64,000 nucleotides of DNA from Clostridiales bacterium (GTDB lineage: Bacteria; Bacillota; Clostridia; Peptostreptococcales; Anaerovoracaceae), in assembly GCA_009776955.1 (NCBI GenBank), contig WRMW01000003.1, positions 124,001 to 188,000 on the forward strand. The letters are read 5' to 3'. Made by a program: the position numbers and the translations under genes. Of the stretch, positions 51,842 to 62,528 are shown piece by piece. The stretch's first letter is position 1. Every line of letters begins with the position of its first letter. The notes beneath the pieces are model-generated. The model searched no databases. It had not been told where the DNA came from and saw only the letters and a list, made by a program, of their open reading frames with translations.

Positions 51842-52870
51842 ATGAGCATCACGACCAAAAAACTATACGCCGAGCTGATGGGCATCCTCGCAAACGGACA
51901 GAGCGCCGCCGTCATATCCGCCTATGTGCCAGATGGCGGGGTAACAAAACGCGTTGTCGCCGAGGGGGATTATGTAGAGTATTCCGGCAGCCCTGTAACG
52001 CATTCCTACGCCCCCGACGGCACCCTGACCGTCGTTGAGCGCTATCTGCCAAGGCCGCGCCTTGTCATACTCGGCGGCGGCCATATCGCGCTCGCCCTTA
52101 CGCAAATGGCGAAGGCCTGCGATTTCTACACACTCGTGTTCGATGACCGCCCGATGTTCGCAAACGCCGAGCGATTTCCACATGCGGACGAAGTCATATG
52201 CGATGATTTCTCATGCCTGTTCGAACGCATCGGGATTCGTGCCGCCGATTACGTGGTCATAGTGACGCGCGGCCACAAGCACGACCAAGAGTGCATCGAG
52301 GGCGTGTTAAAAGGCGAGCCGCCCGCCTATACAGGCATGATAGGCTCGCGCCGCCGCATCGCCATAGTAATGAAGCAGCTTGCGGACGAGGGCTACCCGC
52401 AAGAGCGGCTTGACGAAGTGTACTCGCCCATAGGACTTAGAATAGGCGCCATCACCCCGGCGGAAATCTCGGTGTCCATACTCGCCGAGCTTATACAGAT
52501 CCGACGCGCAAAGCTCGCAGACCCCGCTCTCGCCACAGGGACGGCCGACCCCGCCAATACGCTCTCCTGCGACCTTGAGACCGCCGCCCGCCTCGCCGAG
52601 CATGGCGAAAGCGCGGACGCCCTTATTACAATACTGGAAACGCATGGCTCCGTGCCACGCGAGACTGGCGCGAAGATGGGAATGTCATACGAGGGCTCGA
52701 TTATCGGGACCATAGGCGGCGGCTGTGCGGAAGGCGGCGTTATGCAGGACGCACGGCCCATCATCCGCGACGGCGGCTGGCGAACGGTCACGGTCGACAT
52801 GACGGACACCGCCGAGGAAGACGGCATGGTCTGCGGCGGCCATATGACCGTGCTTATCGAGAAGGCCTAA
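51842..52870 (+). CDS. XdhC family molybdoenzyme maturation protein
   Basis: The 342-residue protein has a Rossmann XdhC_C-type domain first (LVILGGGHIALALTQMAKA, DDRPMFANAERFPHAD, YTGMIGSRRR, SPIGLRIGAITPAEISVSI) and an XdhC/CoxI-like domain last (ILETHGSVPRETGAKM, GTIGGGCAEGGV, MVCGGHMTVLIE). XdhC proteins insert or sulfurate the molybdenum cofactor. The domain order is the reverse of classical XdhC, and no molybdenum hydroxylase is encoded nearby. Confidence 0.88.
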   Translation: MSITTKKLYAELMGILANGQSAAVISAYVPDGGVTKRVVAEGDYVEYSGSPVTHSYAPDGTLTVVERYLPRPRLVILGGGHIALALTQMAKACDFYTLVFDDRPMFANAERFPHADEVICDDFSCLFERIGIRAADYVVIVTRGHKHDQECIEGVLKGEPPAYTGMIGSRRRIAIVMKQLADEGYPQERLDEVYSPIGLRIGAITPAEISVSILAELIQIRRAKLADPALATGTADPANTLSCDLETAARLAEHGESADALITILETHGSVPRETGAKMGMSYEGSIIGTIGGGCAEGGVMQDARPIIRDGGWRTVTVDMTDTAEEDGMVCGGHMTVLIEKA

Positions 52871-52950
52871 GACATTTCACCGAATGCATTCGGTCAGCGT
52901 CCCGACCGCTATCAATTCCGACCATTCTTATCGACCACGCCCCTTACGCC

Positions 52951-55900
52951 CTACCCCAACGCCATATACTCCTCCAACGTCCTATACACAGGCTCCGCCC
53001 CAGACTTCTTCATGCTCAACGCAAGCAAAAACAGCTCGGCCGTATCCACGCAAGTAAGCACTGGCAAATTCCGCTCGGTCGCGTACCGCCGCACCTCAAA
53101 CGAGTCGGTCTCTGGGCGGTTCGCCACGTTCGGGACGTCGAAAACAGCCTTGATGACCCCGTCGGCGATAAGCCGCCTCGCCGTCTTTGCGTCCGCCTCG
53201 CTCACGCTCACCCCAAGCCCAAGCGACTGCAAATAGCCTAGCGTCCCCCCGTACGAATACATATCAAAGCCTGCGTCCGCATACGAACGTATGATCTTCG
53301 CCGAAGCCTCGTTCTTGTCCGGGTCGCGGAGCCGCACGTACAGCCCGCCACCTTCCGCCGGTATCTGCACGCCGGACGCAAGAAATCCCTTGTACGACGC
53401 CTTCTCAAAACTTTCGTCTATGCCAAGCACCTCGCCCGTGGACTTCATTTCAGGGCCGAGCGCGATATCCACGTCCGTCAGCTTTGCACCCGAAAACACC
53501 GGCAGCTTCACCGCCACCAGTTTCTTTTTCCTATACAGCCCCACTCCGAACTCGCTGTCACGGAGCCTGTGCCCAAGCATCGCCGCCACCGCGAGCTTCA
53601 CCATCGGCACGCCCGTCACCTTGCTTATTATCGGCACAGTACGCGATGCACGCGGGTTTATCTCAATTACATAGATCTCGTTTCCCTCCCAAGCGTACTG
53701 GATGTTCACAAGCCCGCAGACCTTCAGCGCGCGCGTGATGCGGTTTGTATAATCGACCAGGACATCGGCCACTTTGTTTGGCAAAGTGTGCGGCGGATAG
53801 GCACTTATGCTGTCGCCGGAATGGACGCCCGTCCGCTCCACATGCTCCATTATGCCGGGAATCAATATGTCCTCGCCGTCAGAAATAGCGTCAACCTCGA
53901 TCTCCTTGCCCTCGATATACTTGTCGATAAGCACTGGGTACTCGTCCGAAAGCGACACCGCCTCGCTTAGGTACTCAAGCAGCTCGACGTCCGAATAAAC
54001 GACCTGCATCGCCCGCCCGCCTATCACGTACGAGGGGCGAACCACAAGCGGATACCCTAGCTCCTTCACTGCAGCCATGGCCGCCTCTTTCGTCGTCACG
54101 CTATAGCCTGGCGGCGTCTTGATGCCGAGCCCCGCAAGAAATTCCGAAGTCTTTTGCCTGTCCTCCGCCAAATCGATGCTCTCAAACGAGGTCCCCAGAA
54201 TATTCATGCCTCTGCGGTCAAGATCCTCCGCAAGGTTGAGTGAGGTCTGCCCGCCGAACTGCAATACCACGCCCAACGGCCGTTCTTTCTTGATGACGTT
54301 CATCACATCGTCTATATGCAGCGCCTCGAAATACAGCTTGTCCGAGGTGTCGAAGTCCGTGCTGACCGTCTCTGGATTGTTGTTGATAATGACGGCTTCG
54401 TAGCCAAGCTCCTTGGCGGCCCAGACGCCGCGCACGCAGCAATAGTCGAACTCTATCCCCTGCCCGATGCGTATGGGGCCGGAACCGACGATCAAGACCT
54501 TTTCCGCCTTTGATGCGACGCTTTCGTCCCCCTCCTCAAAGCACGAATAATAGTACGGATTGCTCGCCTCGCTCTCCCCGCCGAAGGTGCTGACCGCCTT
54601 GTACACGGGGAAAATGTCGTTGTAGACGCGGATATCCGTCAGCACCTCGCGCTTCGCCCCTGAGAGCGAAAGTATCTCATTGTCGGTGAAGCCTATGTCC
54701 TCCGCCTCGTGGATAATCGCCGCGCTCAGCTTGCCGCCCGTCCCCGCAAGCGTCTTTTCCATCTTCACGATGCGGTCTAGCCTGCCGAGAAACCACTTGT
54801 CGATCTTCGTAATCTCGTAAAGCCTGTCGATGGAGAAGCTGTCGCGCCGCAGGGCCTCCGCAATCGCGAATATGCGCTCGTCGTCCTCGTCCTCTATCTT
54901 TGCGACAAGTTCAACGTCGTTTTTTTGCATAATATAAGGGATCCGCAGTCCGTGCATTTTGATTTCCAGTGAGGTTATCGCTTTTAGAAGCGCGCTCTCA
55001 AATGTGTGCGAAATGCTCATCACCTCGCCAGTCGCTTTCATCTGCGTGCCGAGCTTACGCGATGCCGTCTTAAACTTTTCAAACGGCCACCTCGGAAACT
55101 TCACCACACAATACTCGAAAACAGGGTCAAAGTCCGCGGCGGTCTTGCCTGTCGAATAATTTTTGAGCTCGTCAAGACTGTAGCCAAGCGCGATTTTGGC
55201 AGCAATTTTCGCAATCGGGAAGCCCGTCGCCTTGGACGCAAGCGCAGAGGAGCGGCTTACGCGCGGATTGACCTCTATAGCCACATACGCGTTGGTCACG
55301 GGGTCGAGCGCAAGCTGCACATTGCAGCCGCCCTCTATCCCAAGGCTCCGCACAATCCTGTGCGCGGCGGCCTCCTGCATCTTGTATTCATCGTCGGTCA
55401 GGGTCTGCATGGGCGCCACGACTATGGAGTCGCCCGTATGCACGCCGACCGGGTCAAAGTTCTCCATGCCGCATATTGTGATGCAATTGTCCTTTGCGTC
55501 ACGCATCACCTCGAACTCCAGCTCTTTCCACCCCGCCACGGATTCCTCAAGCAGTATCTGGCCTATGGCACTGCTCTCGACCCCGCTTGTAACAAGAGTT
55601 TCAAGCTCTCGCTCGTCCTTCGCTATGCCCCCGCCTGTCCCGCCGAGCGTATATGCCGGCCGGATTACCACAGGGAAGCCGACTTCCTCGATAAAGGCTC
55701 CGCAATCTTCAAGGCAATTGGCTATCGTGCTGCGAGGCACGGGCTCCCCGATCTTCCGCATAAGCGCCCGAAATTCCTCTCGGTCCTCGGCCTTCTTTAT
55801 GCTGTCGCGGTTGACCCCAAGCAGGGCCGCCCCATACTTCGCAAGCACGCCTTTCTCGTCCAGCGACATCGCCAGATTTAGCCCCGTCTGCCCGCCGAAG

Positions 55901-56166
55901 CCCGCCAACACCCCCTGCGGCCTCTCCCGCTCGATGATGGCCTCAAGCGCCTCGTCGGTCAGCGGCTCCATATACACCTTGTCCGCTATCCCATCATCCG
56001 TCATAATGGTTGCCGGGTTTGAGTTCACAAGCACGCACTCTATGCCCTCCTCGCGTATGGACTTGCACGCCTGCGTCCCCGCATAATCAAACTCCGCCGC
56101 CTGCCCTATCACGATAGGCCCGGAGCTTATCATCAACACCTTTTTCAAACTTTCATTCTTCGGCAT
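52951..56166 (-). CDS. carB: Carbamoyl-phosphate synthase large subunit
   Basis: The 1071-residue enzyme makes carbamoyl phosphate for pyrimidines and arginine. It has two ATP-grasp halves, the first beginning KKVLMISSGPIVIGQAAEFD and the second EKVLIVGSGPIRIGQGIEFD, and the C-terminal allosteric (MGS-like) domain. Length is standard. The partner carA is not adjacent, so the glutaminase subunit must be elsewhere. A promoter lies at 56229-56257. Confidence 0.97.
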   Translation of the reverse strand: MPKNESLKKVLMISSGPIVIGQAAEFDYAGTQACKSIREEGIECVLVNSNPATIMTDDGIADKVYMEPLTDEALEAIIERERPQGVLAGFGGQTGLNLAMSLDEKGVLAKYGAALLGVNRDSIKKAEDREEFRALMRKIGEPVPRSTIANCLEDCGAFIEEVGFPVVIRPAYTLGGTGGGIAKDERELETLVTSGVESSAIGQILLEESVAGWKELEFEVMRDAKDNCITICGMENFDPVGVHTGDSIVVAPMQTLTDDEYKMQEAAAHRIVRSLGIEGGCNVQLALDPVTNAYVAIEVNPRVSRSSALASKATGFPIAKIAAKIALGYSLDELKNYSTGKTAADFDPVFEYCVVKFPRWPFEKFKTASRKLGTQMKATGEVMSISHTFESALLKAITSLEIKMHGLRIPYIMQKNDVELVAKIEDEDDERIFAIAEALRRDSFSIDRLYEITKIDKWFLGRLDRIVKMEKTLAGTGGKLSAAIIHEAEDIGFTDNEILSLSGAKREVLTDIRVYNDIFPVYKAVSTFGGESEASNPYYYSCFEEGDESVASKAEKVLIVGSGPIRIGQGIEFDYCCVRGVWAAKELGYEAVIINNNPETVSTDFDTSDKLYFEALHIDDVMNVIKKERPLGVVLQFGGQTSLNLAEDLDRRGMNILGTSFESIDLAEDRQKTSEFLAGLGIKTPPGYSVTTKEAAMAAVKELGYPLVVRPSYVIGGRAMQVVYSDVELLEYLSEAVSLSDEYPVLIDKYIEGKEIEVDAISDGEDILIPGIMEHVERTGVHSGDSISAYPPHTLPNKVADVLVDYTNRITRALKVCGLVNIQYAWEGNEIYVIEINPRASRTVPIISKVTGVPMVKLAVAAMLGHRLRDSEFGVGLYRKKKLVAVKLPVFSGAKLTDVDIALGPEMKSTGEVLGIDESFEKASYKGFLASGVQIPAEGGGLYVRLRDPDKNEASAKIIRSYADAGFDMYSYGGTLGYLQSLGLGVSVSEADAKTARRLIADGVIKAVFDVPNVANRPETDSFEVRRYATERNLPVLTCVDTAELFLLALSMKKSGAEPVYRTLEEYMALG

Positions 56167-56228
56167 AACAACTACCCTCTATCCCTTCCACAACCTTTCA
56201 CTAGCACAGTATTGCACAATGATGCATA

Positions 56229-56257
56229 ATTATACACATTAATTAATAATTATGCAA
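56229..56257 (-). promoter_or_regulatory. carB promoter within a 10-bp inverted repeat
   Basis: On the minus strand TTGCAT (56252-56257), 17 bp, TATAAT (56229-56234). GCATAATTAT (56224-56233) and ATAATTATGC (56246-56255) form a perfect inverted repeat covering both boxes, which may be an operator. Confidence 0.7.
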
Positions 56258-56274
56258 GTGCGGCTTTGTTTAAG

Positions 56275-56937
56275 CTAATTGGTATTTTGTCGTTCCTGTA
56301 TCGCCTCCGCGAGCATCATGTCCTTGACCTTCATCAGGCGGACCTGATTACCGCGCTCGTTTTCGTCCAGCTTCATGCGGATGAACTTTATGGTTTCTTG
56401 CAAGTTCGGGATCATAATGAACTCCAGGGCGTTGACGCGTCTGCGCGTCCTCTCTATCTCCCCCGCAAGCAAGGCAAGCTTCTTCTCCTTGGCTGCCAGT
56501 TCAAGCATGGTGGGAAAGACTTCCGACAAGTCCTTTATGGCGCCGTCGAGCTCCCCCGAAGTATGGGCGAAGCCGTAGGGATAGATATCCGAATCGCCCA
56601 CGCTCTTATAGTCGAACTCAAACTCCGGCACTATTACCGACATTACATTCGCATAGCTTACGCTTACGGCGGCGCTCCGCTTGGGGTACATCAGGGCTTC
56701 CTCCAACGCCTCCCTCGACATCACCGCGCCTGCGATGGAGAAGCCGGCGTACACGCCCGTGATATGCTCCTCCACCCTGTCCCGTAGCTCCTTGTTCTCC
56801 TTGGCAAGCTCGATAAACCGCTTCATAAGCTCGTCCCGCTTGTCCTTCATCAGCTTATGGCCACGCATGGCGGTATAAAGACGCCCTTTGAGCGTAGTCA
56901 TCACCATTCTTGTCGGATTTACGTTAAGTCTCGCCAT
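56275..56937 (-). CDS. ntpD: V-type ATP synthase subunit D
   Basis: The 220-residue coiled-coil protein is the central rotor stalk. The N-terminal NPTRMVMTTLKGRLYTAMRGHKLMKDKRDELMK and C-terminal RTRRRVNALEFIMIPNLQETIKFI are typical. It is the last gene of the operon, 25 bp after subunit B. Confidence 0.95.
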   Translation of the reverse strand: MARLNVNPTRMVMTTLKGRLYTAMRGHKLMKDKRDELMKRFIELAKENKELRDRVEEHITGVYAGFSIAGAVMSREALEEALMYPKRSAAVSVSYANVMSVIVPEFEFDYKSVGDSDIYPYGFAHTSGELDGAIKDLSEVFPTMLELAAKEKKLALLAGEIERTRRRVNALEFIMIPNLQETIKFIRMKLDENERGNQVRLMKVKDMMLAEAIQERQNTN

Positions 56938-56962
56938 TAAGCCTTATCCCGCACCACTCAGC

Positions 56963-58342
56963 CTATCCCTCGTCCTTGGGATAATACTTCTTGATGTTTT
57001 CTTCCCTGACGCGTTTCAGCTCCGACTTAGGCAACATTCCAAGCAACTGCCACCCAATGTCCAGAGTCTCCATTATGTCGCGGTCGGCCTCGTAGCCCTG
57101 GCTTACATACTCCCTCTCAAACTCATCGGCAAACTTGGCGTATAGCAAGTCCATGTCCGAAAGCGCGCCCTCGCCCAGAATAGTCATAAGCTCCTTGCAG
57201 TCCTTGCCCCGGGAATAAGCCGCGAAAAGCTGGTTCATAATGTCGGGGTGATCCTCCCTGGTCTTGCCCGCGCCCACACCTTTGTCTTTCAGGCGGGAGA
57301 GGGACGGCAGCACGTCTATGGGCGGCCTCATGCCCTTGCGGTGAAGGTCACGCGAAAGGATTATCTGCCCCTCAGTGATATAACCCGTCAGGTCAGGGAT
57401 TGGGTGCGTCTTGTCGTCCTCTGGCATCGTAAGGATGGGTATCAAGGTGATGGAGCCTGCGCCCCTTTTCTTTCTCCCCGCCCTTTCGTACATCGTGGCA
57501 AGGTCCGTATAAAGGTAGCCGGGATAACCCCTCCTGCCCGGCACTTCCTTGCGGGCGGCGCTCACTTCGCGCAGAGCCTCTGCATAATTCGTGATGTCCG
57601 TAAGTATGACAAGCACGTGCATATCGCAGTCATATGCAAGGTACTCCGCCGCCGTCAACGCCATACGCGGCGCGGCGATACGCTCCACCGCGGGGTCGTT
57701 TGCAAGGTTCATAAACAGCACCGCCCTGTCGATGGCGCCCGTGCGGTTGAAATCCGAGATAAAAAAGTTCGCTTCCTCGTAAGTGATGCCTATGGCGGCG
57801 AACACCACGGCGAAGTTCGACTCGTCGCCCCTTACCTTCGACTGGCGCGCTATCTGCGAAGCGAGCTCCGCATGAGGCAGGCCTGCACCCGAAAAAATTG
57901 GCAGCTTCTGCCCTCGCACCAAGGTGTTGAGCCCGTCTATCGCCGATATGCCGGTCTGGATAAATTCATTGGGGTATTCGCGCGCGGCGGGGTTCAGCGG
58001 CAACCCGTTTATATCCGCCCTTTTTTCGGGTATTATCTCAGGGCCTCCGTCATAGGGCTTGCCCATGCCATCAAACACGCGCCCAAGCATATCCTGGGAC
58101 ACCGCCAAGTCAAGTCCACGCCCCAAGAACCGCACCTTTGAATCCTTCAGGTTTATCCCTGCCGAGCTCGTAAAAAGCTGAACCAATGCATCCGAGCCGT
58201 TGACCTCCAACACCTTGCAATGGCGGATCTCGCCGTTTTGAAGCTCTATCTCGCCAAGCTCGTCATACGAAACGTCCTCCACGCCCCTGACAAGCATCAG
58301 CGGGCCTACGACCTCAGATATCGTCCTGTATTCTTTAATCAT
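56963..58342 (-). CDS. ntpB: V-type ATP synthase subunit B
   Basis: The 459-residue non-catalytic nucleotide-binding subunit has [25 protein letters not shown] (no P-loop Lys, as expected), [16 protein letters not shown] and [20 protein letters not shown]. Its start overlaps the end of subunit A by 8 bp. Confidence 0.97.
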   Translation of the reverse strand: MIKEYRTISEVVGPLMLVRGVEDVSYDELGEIELQNGEIRHCKVLEVNGSDALVQLFTSSAGINLKDSKVRFLGRGLDLAVSQDMLGRVFDGMGKPYDGGPEIIPEKRADINGLPLNPAAREYPNEFIQTGISAIDGLNTLVRGQKLPIFSGAGLPHAELASQIARQSKVRGDESNFAVVFAAIGITYEEANFFISDFNRTGAIDRAVLFMNLANDPAVERIAAPRMALTAAEYLAYDCDMHVLVILTDITNYAEALREVSAARKEVPGRRGYPGYLYTDLATMYERAGRKKRGAGSITLIPILTMPEDDKTHPIPDLTGYITEGQIILSRDLHRKGMRPPIDVLPSLSRLKDKGVGAGKTREDHPDIMNQLFAAYSRGKDCKELMTILGEGALSDMDLLYAKFADEFEREYVSQGYEADRDIMETLDIGWQLLGMLPKSELKRVREENIKKYYPKDEG

Positions 58343-60113
58343 CTTGCTCCGCCTCCTTCTCCACGAGGTCTTGCACGCCAGCCCGCATCTCCGCCAAAAT
58401 CCTTTCGTACTCCGCGCCGCATTCCGCTTCCTCTACATACTTGAAGCGCCCTATGGCCTCCCGCACTTCCATGTCAATCAATTTCTGGAACCACACCCCC
58501 TTGTCGAGCGCGCCCACGGCAAGCCTGTAAAATTCAAGCACAAGCACGAGCAGGTGGTATTGTTTTGTGAGGGACGCATATTGGTCCACTTCATGGAACG
58601 CGTTTTGGTGCAAATAGTCCTCCCTGATGGAGCGGCACGCCTCAAGCTTGACCCTGTCGGCGGGCGACAATGCATCCACACCCACAAGCTGCACTATCTC
58701 GTTAAGCTCAAATTCCTCTTGCAGCAGCCTCATCGCCTCGCTTCGGAGGGCGGGGAAGTCGCTCGCCACATTCTCCGCAAACCACTTGTCCAAGCTGTCG
58801 ATATAGAGCGAATAGCTGTTGAGCCAGTTGATGGCGGGGAAGTGCCTTTTGTACGCAAGCGAAGAATCCAAGTTCCAAAACACCTTAACGATACGCAAGG
58901 TCGCCTGGCTTACAGGCTCAGAGATATCGCCACCTGGCGGGCTTACCGCGCCGATGGCGGACAGGGAGCCCTCACGCCCCTCTTTCCCCAGGCTGATGCA
59001 CTTGCCGGCACGCTCGTAAAACTGGGCAAGACGGGAGCCGAGGTAGGCGGGGTAGCCTTCCTCGCCCGGCATTTCCTCAAGGCGTCCCGACATCTCGCGC
59101 AGAGCCTCCGCCCACCGTGAGGTTGAGTCCGCCATAAGCGCCACCGAATACCCCATGTCCCTGAAATACTCCGCGATGGTGATGCCCGTATATACCGACG
59201 CCTCGCGGGCTGCCACCGGCATATCCGAGGTGTTGGCGATAAGGAGCGTGCGCTTCATCATGGAATGCCCTGTCTTTGGGTCTATCAATTCCGGGAACTC
59301 CACAAGCACGTCGGTCATTTCGTTCCCGCGTTCGCCGCAGCCTATATATACAACAATTTCTGCATCGGCCCACTTTGCGAGGGAGTGCTGCACCACGGTC
59401 TTGCCAGAGCCGAATGGCCCAGGCACCGCCGCCACGCCGCCCTTGGAAATGGGGAACAATGTGTCTATCACCCTTTGCCCCGTGACCAAGGGGGTGTCCG
59501 GCGCCTTCTTCTCCTTGTACGGGCGCCCCATCCTGACTGGCCACTTCTGCATCATGGTCAATTCCCTGGTCTCACCGGACTTTGTCTTGACTTTCGCCAC
59601 GACGTCCTCTACAGTGAAGCACCCTCCCTCAATGGACTTCACGACGCCCTCCACACCGTATGGCACCATTATTTTATGCACGACCAAAGCGGTCTCCTGA
59701 ACAGTCCCTATCACATCGCCGCTCTCCACCTCGTCGCCAGCTTCCACCGCGGGCACAAACTCCCACTTCGCATGCCTGTCGAGGGATGGCACCTGTATGC
59801 CCCTCGTGATATGGTGGCCCACCATGTCGTATATGACTTCAAGCGGGCGCTGAATGCCGTCGTAAATATTCCCCATCAGCCCTGGCCCAAGCTCGACACT
59901 GAGCGGCGCGCCCGTGCCTGTCACAGATATGCCCGGTCCAAGCCCGGCAGTCTCCTCGTAGACCTGGATCGATGCCTTGTCCCCCCGCATTTCGATGATC
60001 TCGCCGATAAGCCCCTGCTCGCCCACGCGTACGACGTCGAACATATTCGACCCCTGCATCCCCTCGGCTATCACCAGAGGCCCCGACACTTTTACTATCT
60101 TCCCCTGCTTCAC
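58335..60113 (-). CDS. ntpA: V-type ATP synthase catalytic subunit A
   Basis: The 592-residue catalytic subunit has the P-loop [17 protein letters not shown], the non-homologous insert of the A-type family (about residues 115-190), [16 protein letters not shown]-like [16 protein letters not shown] and [20 protein letters not shown]. It hydrolyses or makes ATP coupled to ion flow. Overlaps subunit F by 4 bp. Confidence 0.97.
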   Translation of the reverse strand: MKQGKIVKVSGPLVIAEGMQGSNMFDVVRVGEQGLIGEIIEMRGDKASIQVYEETAGLGPGISVTGTGAPLSVELGPGLMGNIYDGIQRPLEVIYDMVGHHITRGIQVPSLDRHAKWEFVPAVEAGDEVESGDVIGTVQETALVVHKIMVPYGVEGVVKSIEGGCFTVEDVVAKVKTKSGETRELTMMQKWPVRMGRPYKEKKAPDTPLVTGQRVIDTLFPISKGGVAAVPGPFGSGKTVVQHSLAKWADAEIVVYIGCGERGNEMTDVLVEFPELIDPKTGHSMMKRTLLIANTSDMPVAAREASVYTGITIAEYFRDMGYSVALMADSTSRWAEALREMSGRLEEMPGEEGYPAYLGSRLAQFYERAGKCISLGKEGREGSLSAIGAVSPPGGDISEPVSQATLRIVKVFWNLDSSLAYKRHFPAINWLNSYSLYIDSLDKWFAENVASDFPALRSEAMRLLQEEFELNEIVQLVGVDALSPADRVKLEACRSIREDYLHQNAFHEVDQYASLTKQYHLLVLVLEFYRLAVGALDKGVWFQKLIDMEVREAIGRFKYVEEAECGAEYERILAEMRAGVQDLVEKEAEQDD

Positions 60114-60436
60114 TTATGCTCACCTCCAAACAATATGTCCGCGCCGACAGCGCGCTCCACAGACTTCTTCAGCTTTCCGAACCCCACGCCGAAATTTCCG
60201 TCCATTCCCGGTATCGGCACAATTGCCGGCAATTTTTCCTCTTTGTATTGGTCTATTGCCGACAGCATTTTTTTCGCATAGCCCTCGGTAATGAAAACAA
60301 TTGCATAGCCCTCTTTCGCCGCCTTGGACAGCGCCTTTTTCGCCTCGTCCACGCCTATGCAAGGAAAGGCGTCAAAGCCTACCGCCTTGAATCCGAGCAC
60401 GCTGTCGCGGTCGCCTATCACGCATACCTTATACAT
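60110..60436 (-). CDS. ntpF: V-type ATP synthase subunit F
   Basis: The 108-residue protein shows the Rossmann-like start [19 protein letters not shown] and the [13 protein letters not shown] motif of subunit F, which binds the rotor shaft. It overlaps subunit C and subunit A. Confidence 0.93.
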   Translation of the reverse strand: MYKVCVIGDRDSVLGFKAVGFDAFPCIGVDEAKKALSKAAKEGYAIVFITEGYAKKMLSAIDQYKEEKLPAIVPIPGMDGNFGVGFGKLKKSVERAVGADILFGGEHK

Positions 60437-61445
60437 AGGTGTCCCTCACCCTCTCCCTTATCGACTCCGCCGGCAGGCCCGCAAGCTTCCCCGCCATGAT
60501 GATTCTCGCCGTCTTTATCTCGCTTTCTTTGGCGACAATGTAGGCGATAAGGGGCTCGATGCCGCAGGTCACGAACTTCGCTTCCTGCATGTAGTCCAGT
60601 ATAAGATTGTCGCATAATTTTTCGAGCGCCGTGAACCTCCCTGTATCCTTGAGCATCTGCGAGCCTTCGACAAACACGTCTTTGAGCCCGTATGTGTCGA
60701 GCCTGTCCGCAAAATGCTCCACTGTTTCGTCGTATCCGCCGATGTAGAGCCTTTCTGGGACGCTTCCGCCTTCAATGAATATCTTTGAGAAAAAGTCTCT
60801 CGGCTTCTTCATCGCCCTGACCCTGACATATGATTTTAGGTTTATTGTGTCTATTTTCAGCGACAGATAGCCCTTGATAAAACCTATGCCCAGAGCGTTT
60901 GCGAGAACGCTCATGTCCTTGTAGCAGGCTCTGTCGAGAATAAGATCCACGGCCTGCGGGTCCCCCGTGGTGCCATACGCCTCTATCGCTTCCTCCACAC
61001 CCTGAGCCATGTTTTCGCGCATGGCAGAATAATTTCTGCCTTGAATCATCTCCGTGATTTCGTCTATAGAAAAGACCCCCGCGTCTATCAACAGCCCCTC
61101 TGCGGAAATGCCGAGAAACTCAGCCTTGAGAAGCGCTTTGATATTGTGGTAGTCGTTCGGGTATAGCAGCACCTCAAAATAGGCCTGCTCAGGCACCATG
61201 CCAATAACCAGCTTATAGGTCTTTTCAAGCTCGCCGGACAGAAGCGTCTCAAACTCCGCCGCCGAAACGCTTTCCGTGCCGTCGCCATAGCCGAGCTCGA
61301 CAAGGCTTCTTATGGCCTCGTCCGCCGTTCTTGCGTCCAGCATCCTCTCGACCTTATCACGCGTGAGAAGGTATCGCTCCCTGCTTGCCATGCAGGCGGA
61401 GGCGAATAAATAGTCATCCCATCTATATCTCTGCACGCTTGACAC
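60429..61445 (-). CDS. ntpC: V-type ATP synthase subunit C
   Basis: The 338-residue helical protein (AC39 family) connects the rotor ring with the central stalk. Typical parts are YPNDYHNIKALLKAEFLG and the late YIVAKESEIKTARIIMAGKLAG. Adjacent to subunit E without a gap. Confidence 0.94.
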   Translation of the reverse strand: MSSVQRYRWDDYLFASACMASRERYLLTRDKVERMLDARTADEAIRSLVELGYGDGTESVSAAEFETLLSGELEKTYKLVIGMVPEQAYFEVLLYPNDYHNIKALLKAEFLGISAEGLLIDAGVFSIDEITEMIQGRNYSAMRENMAQGVEEAIEAYGTTGDPQAVDLILDRACYKDMSVLANALGIGFIKGYLSLKIDTINLKSYVRVRAMKKPRDFFSKIFIEGGSVPERLYIGGYDETVEHFADRLDTYGLKDVFVEGSQMLKDTGRFTALEKLCDNLILDYMQEAKFVTCGIEPLIAYIVAKESEIKTARIIMAGKLAGLPAESIRERVRDTYV

Positions 61446-62030
61446 CTATTCCCCGAACAATATCCCCACCACCTCAGCCGTAGTTTCTTCTCGTACCGAA
61501 TCCACTATGGCCTTGAGTGTGGAATTGACTTCCTTTGTGCCGTACTTCAAGATAAATCCGCCGTTCGCGTCGATGCAGTCCTCGGAAAGGGCGATCTTGC
61601 CGCTCTTTATCTGGTCGTTCGCCGCCTTGACAAGCTTCTTGCCTATGGCTTTCCTGTCTTCTGCGTTAAGCAACAGCTCCCCTTCGCGAACGCCGGTCCT
61701 TGCGATAATCTCCGCAAGAAACTTGATTTTTTCATCCGCTTTCAGACCCGCCAGACATTCGGCCGCACCTTCCATTATGCAAGACACCTTCTCCTGCTTC
61801 AAGGCAAGCCGTATCTTGCGTCCCTCCAGCTCTGCCAACGCCTGCCTTCTTTGAACCAATACCGCCGAGTCCTTTGCCGCCTTCTCGACCGCTCGCCCCC
61901 TTATAGCTTTGGCTTCCTGCTCTGCGTCCGCTATGATTCTCTCCGCCTCTTTTTTTGCATCGGAAATCACGCCGTCCGCATAGCCGGCCGCATCTTCCGC
62001 GATCTTCGCCGTGATAGCGTCTATGCCCAT
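61446..62030 (-). CDS. ntpE: V-type ATP synthase subunit E
   Basis: The 194-residue peripheral stalk protein has an N-terminal coiled coil (AEDAAGYADGVISDAKKEAERIIADAEQEAK) and a globular C-terminal domain ending SVREETTAEVVGILFGE. ATG 62030 is chosen at the normal family start. Confidence 0.92.
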   Translation of the reverse strand: MGIDAITAKIAEDAAGYADGVISDAKKEAERIIADAEQEAKAIRGRAVEKAAKDSAVLVQRRQALAELEGRKIRLALKQEKVSCIMEGAAECLAGLKADEKIKFLAEIIARTGVREGELLLNAEDRKAIGKKLVKAANDQIKSGKIALSEDCIDANGGFILKYGTKEVNSTLKAIVDSVREETTAEVVGILFGE

Positions 62031-62077
62031 ATGCTCACATCCTTGTCCTGCATCGCCATGAAAATCCCGCACGCAAA

Positions 62078-62527
62078 TCAAACATTGCTATACATGATAA
62101 AGGAGATCAACAACGCAAATATCGCATAGGTCTCTATCATGGCCGCGTAGATAAGCGCCTTCGACAGCTCGCCGGACTTCTTCCCGATAAGCATGATGCC
62201 CGAAACCAGTGCCTTGCCCTGCACCATTGCCGCCACAAGCCCGACCACTCCCATGGGAACGCAACTGAACAGCAGCCACAGGCCGGTGTTCGCATCGGTC
62301 ACGGTCATGCTTCGCTGGATTACCAGAAACGCAAGCAGCAGGCCGTAAATGCCGTTCGTCGAACCCATCGCCTGAAGAACCAGCGTCTGCCCAAACTTCC
62401 TTGAGTCCTCCTTGACCACGCCGGCGGCGGCCTGCCCAGCCCAGCTCATCGCCACAGCGGAGCCGGCGCCCGAGCAGCCGAACGCGATAACAGCCCCTAT
62501 CAAGCCAAATACCATACCTATTTCCAT
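62078..62527 (-). CDS. ntpK: V-type ATP synthase subunit K (membrane ring)
   Basis: The 149-residue proteolipid has four membrane helices in two hairpins, the double-length form. The ion-binding Glu lies in the last helix (AAMIETYAIFALLISF). Other positions recall the sodium-binding NtpK ring: Thr in GSTNGIYG and Gln in MVQGKALVSG; but the Gln after Thr is Asn. ATG 62527 fits AAGGAGG nine bases upstream. Confidence 0.95.
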   Translation of the reverse strand: MEIGMVFGLIGAVIAFGCSGAGSAVAMSWAGQAAAGVVKEDSRKFGQTLVLQAMGSTNGIYGLLLAFLVIQRSMTVTDANTGLWLLFSCVPMGVVGLVAAMVQGKALVSGIMLIGKKSGELSKALIYAAMIETYAIFALLISFIMYSNV

Positions 62528-62528
62528 A

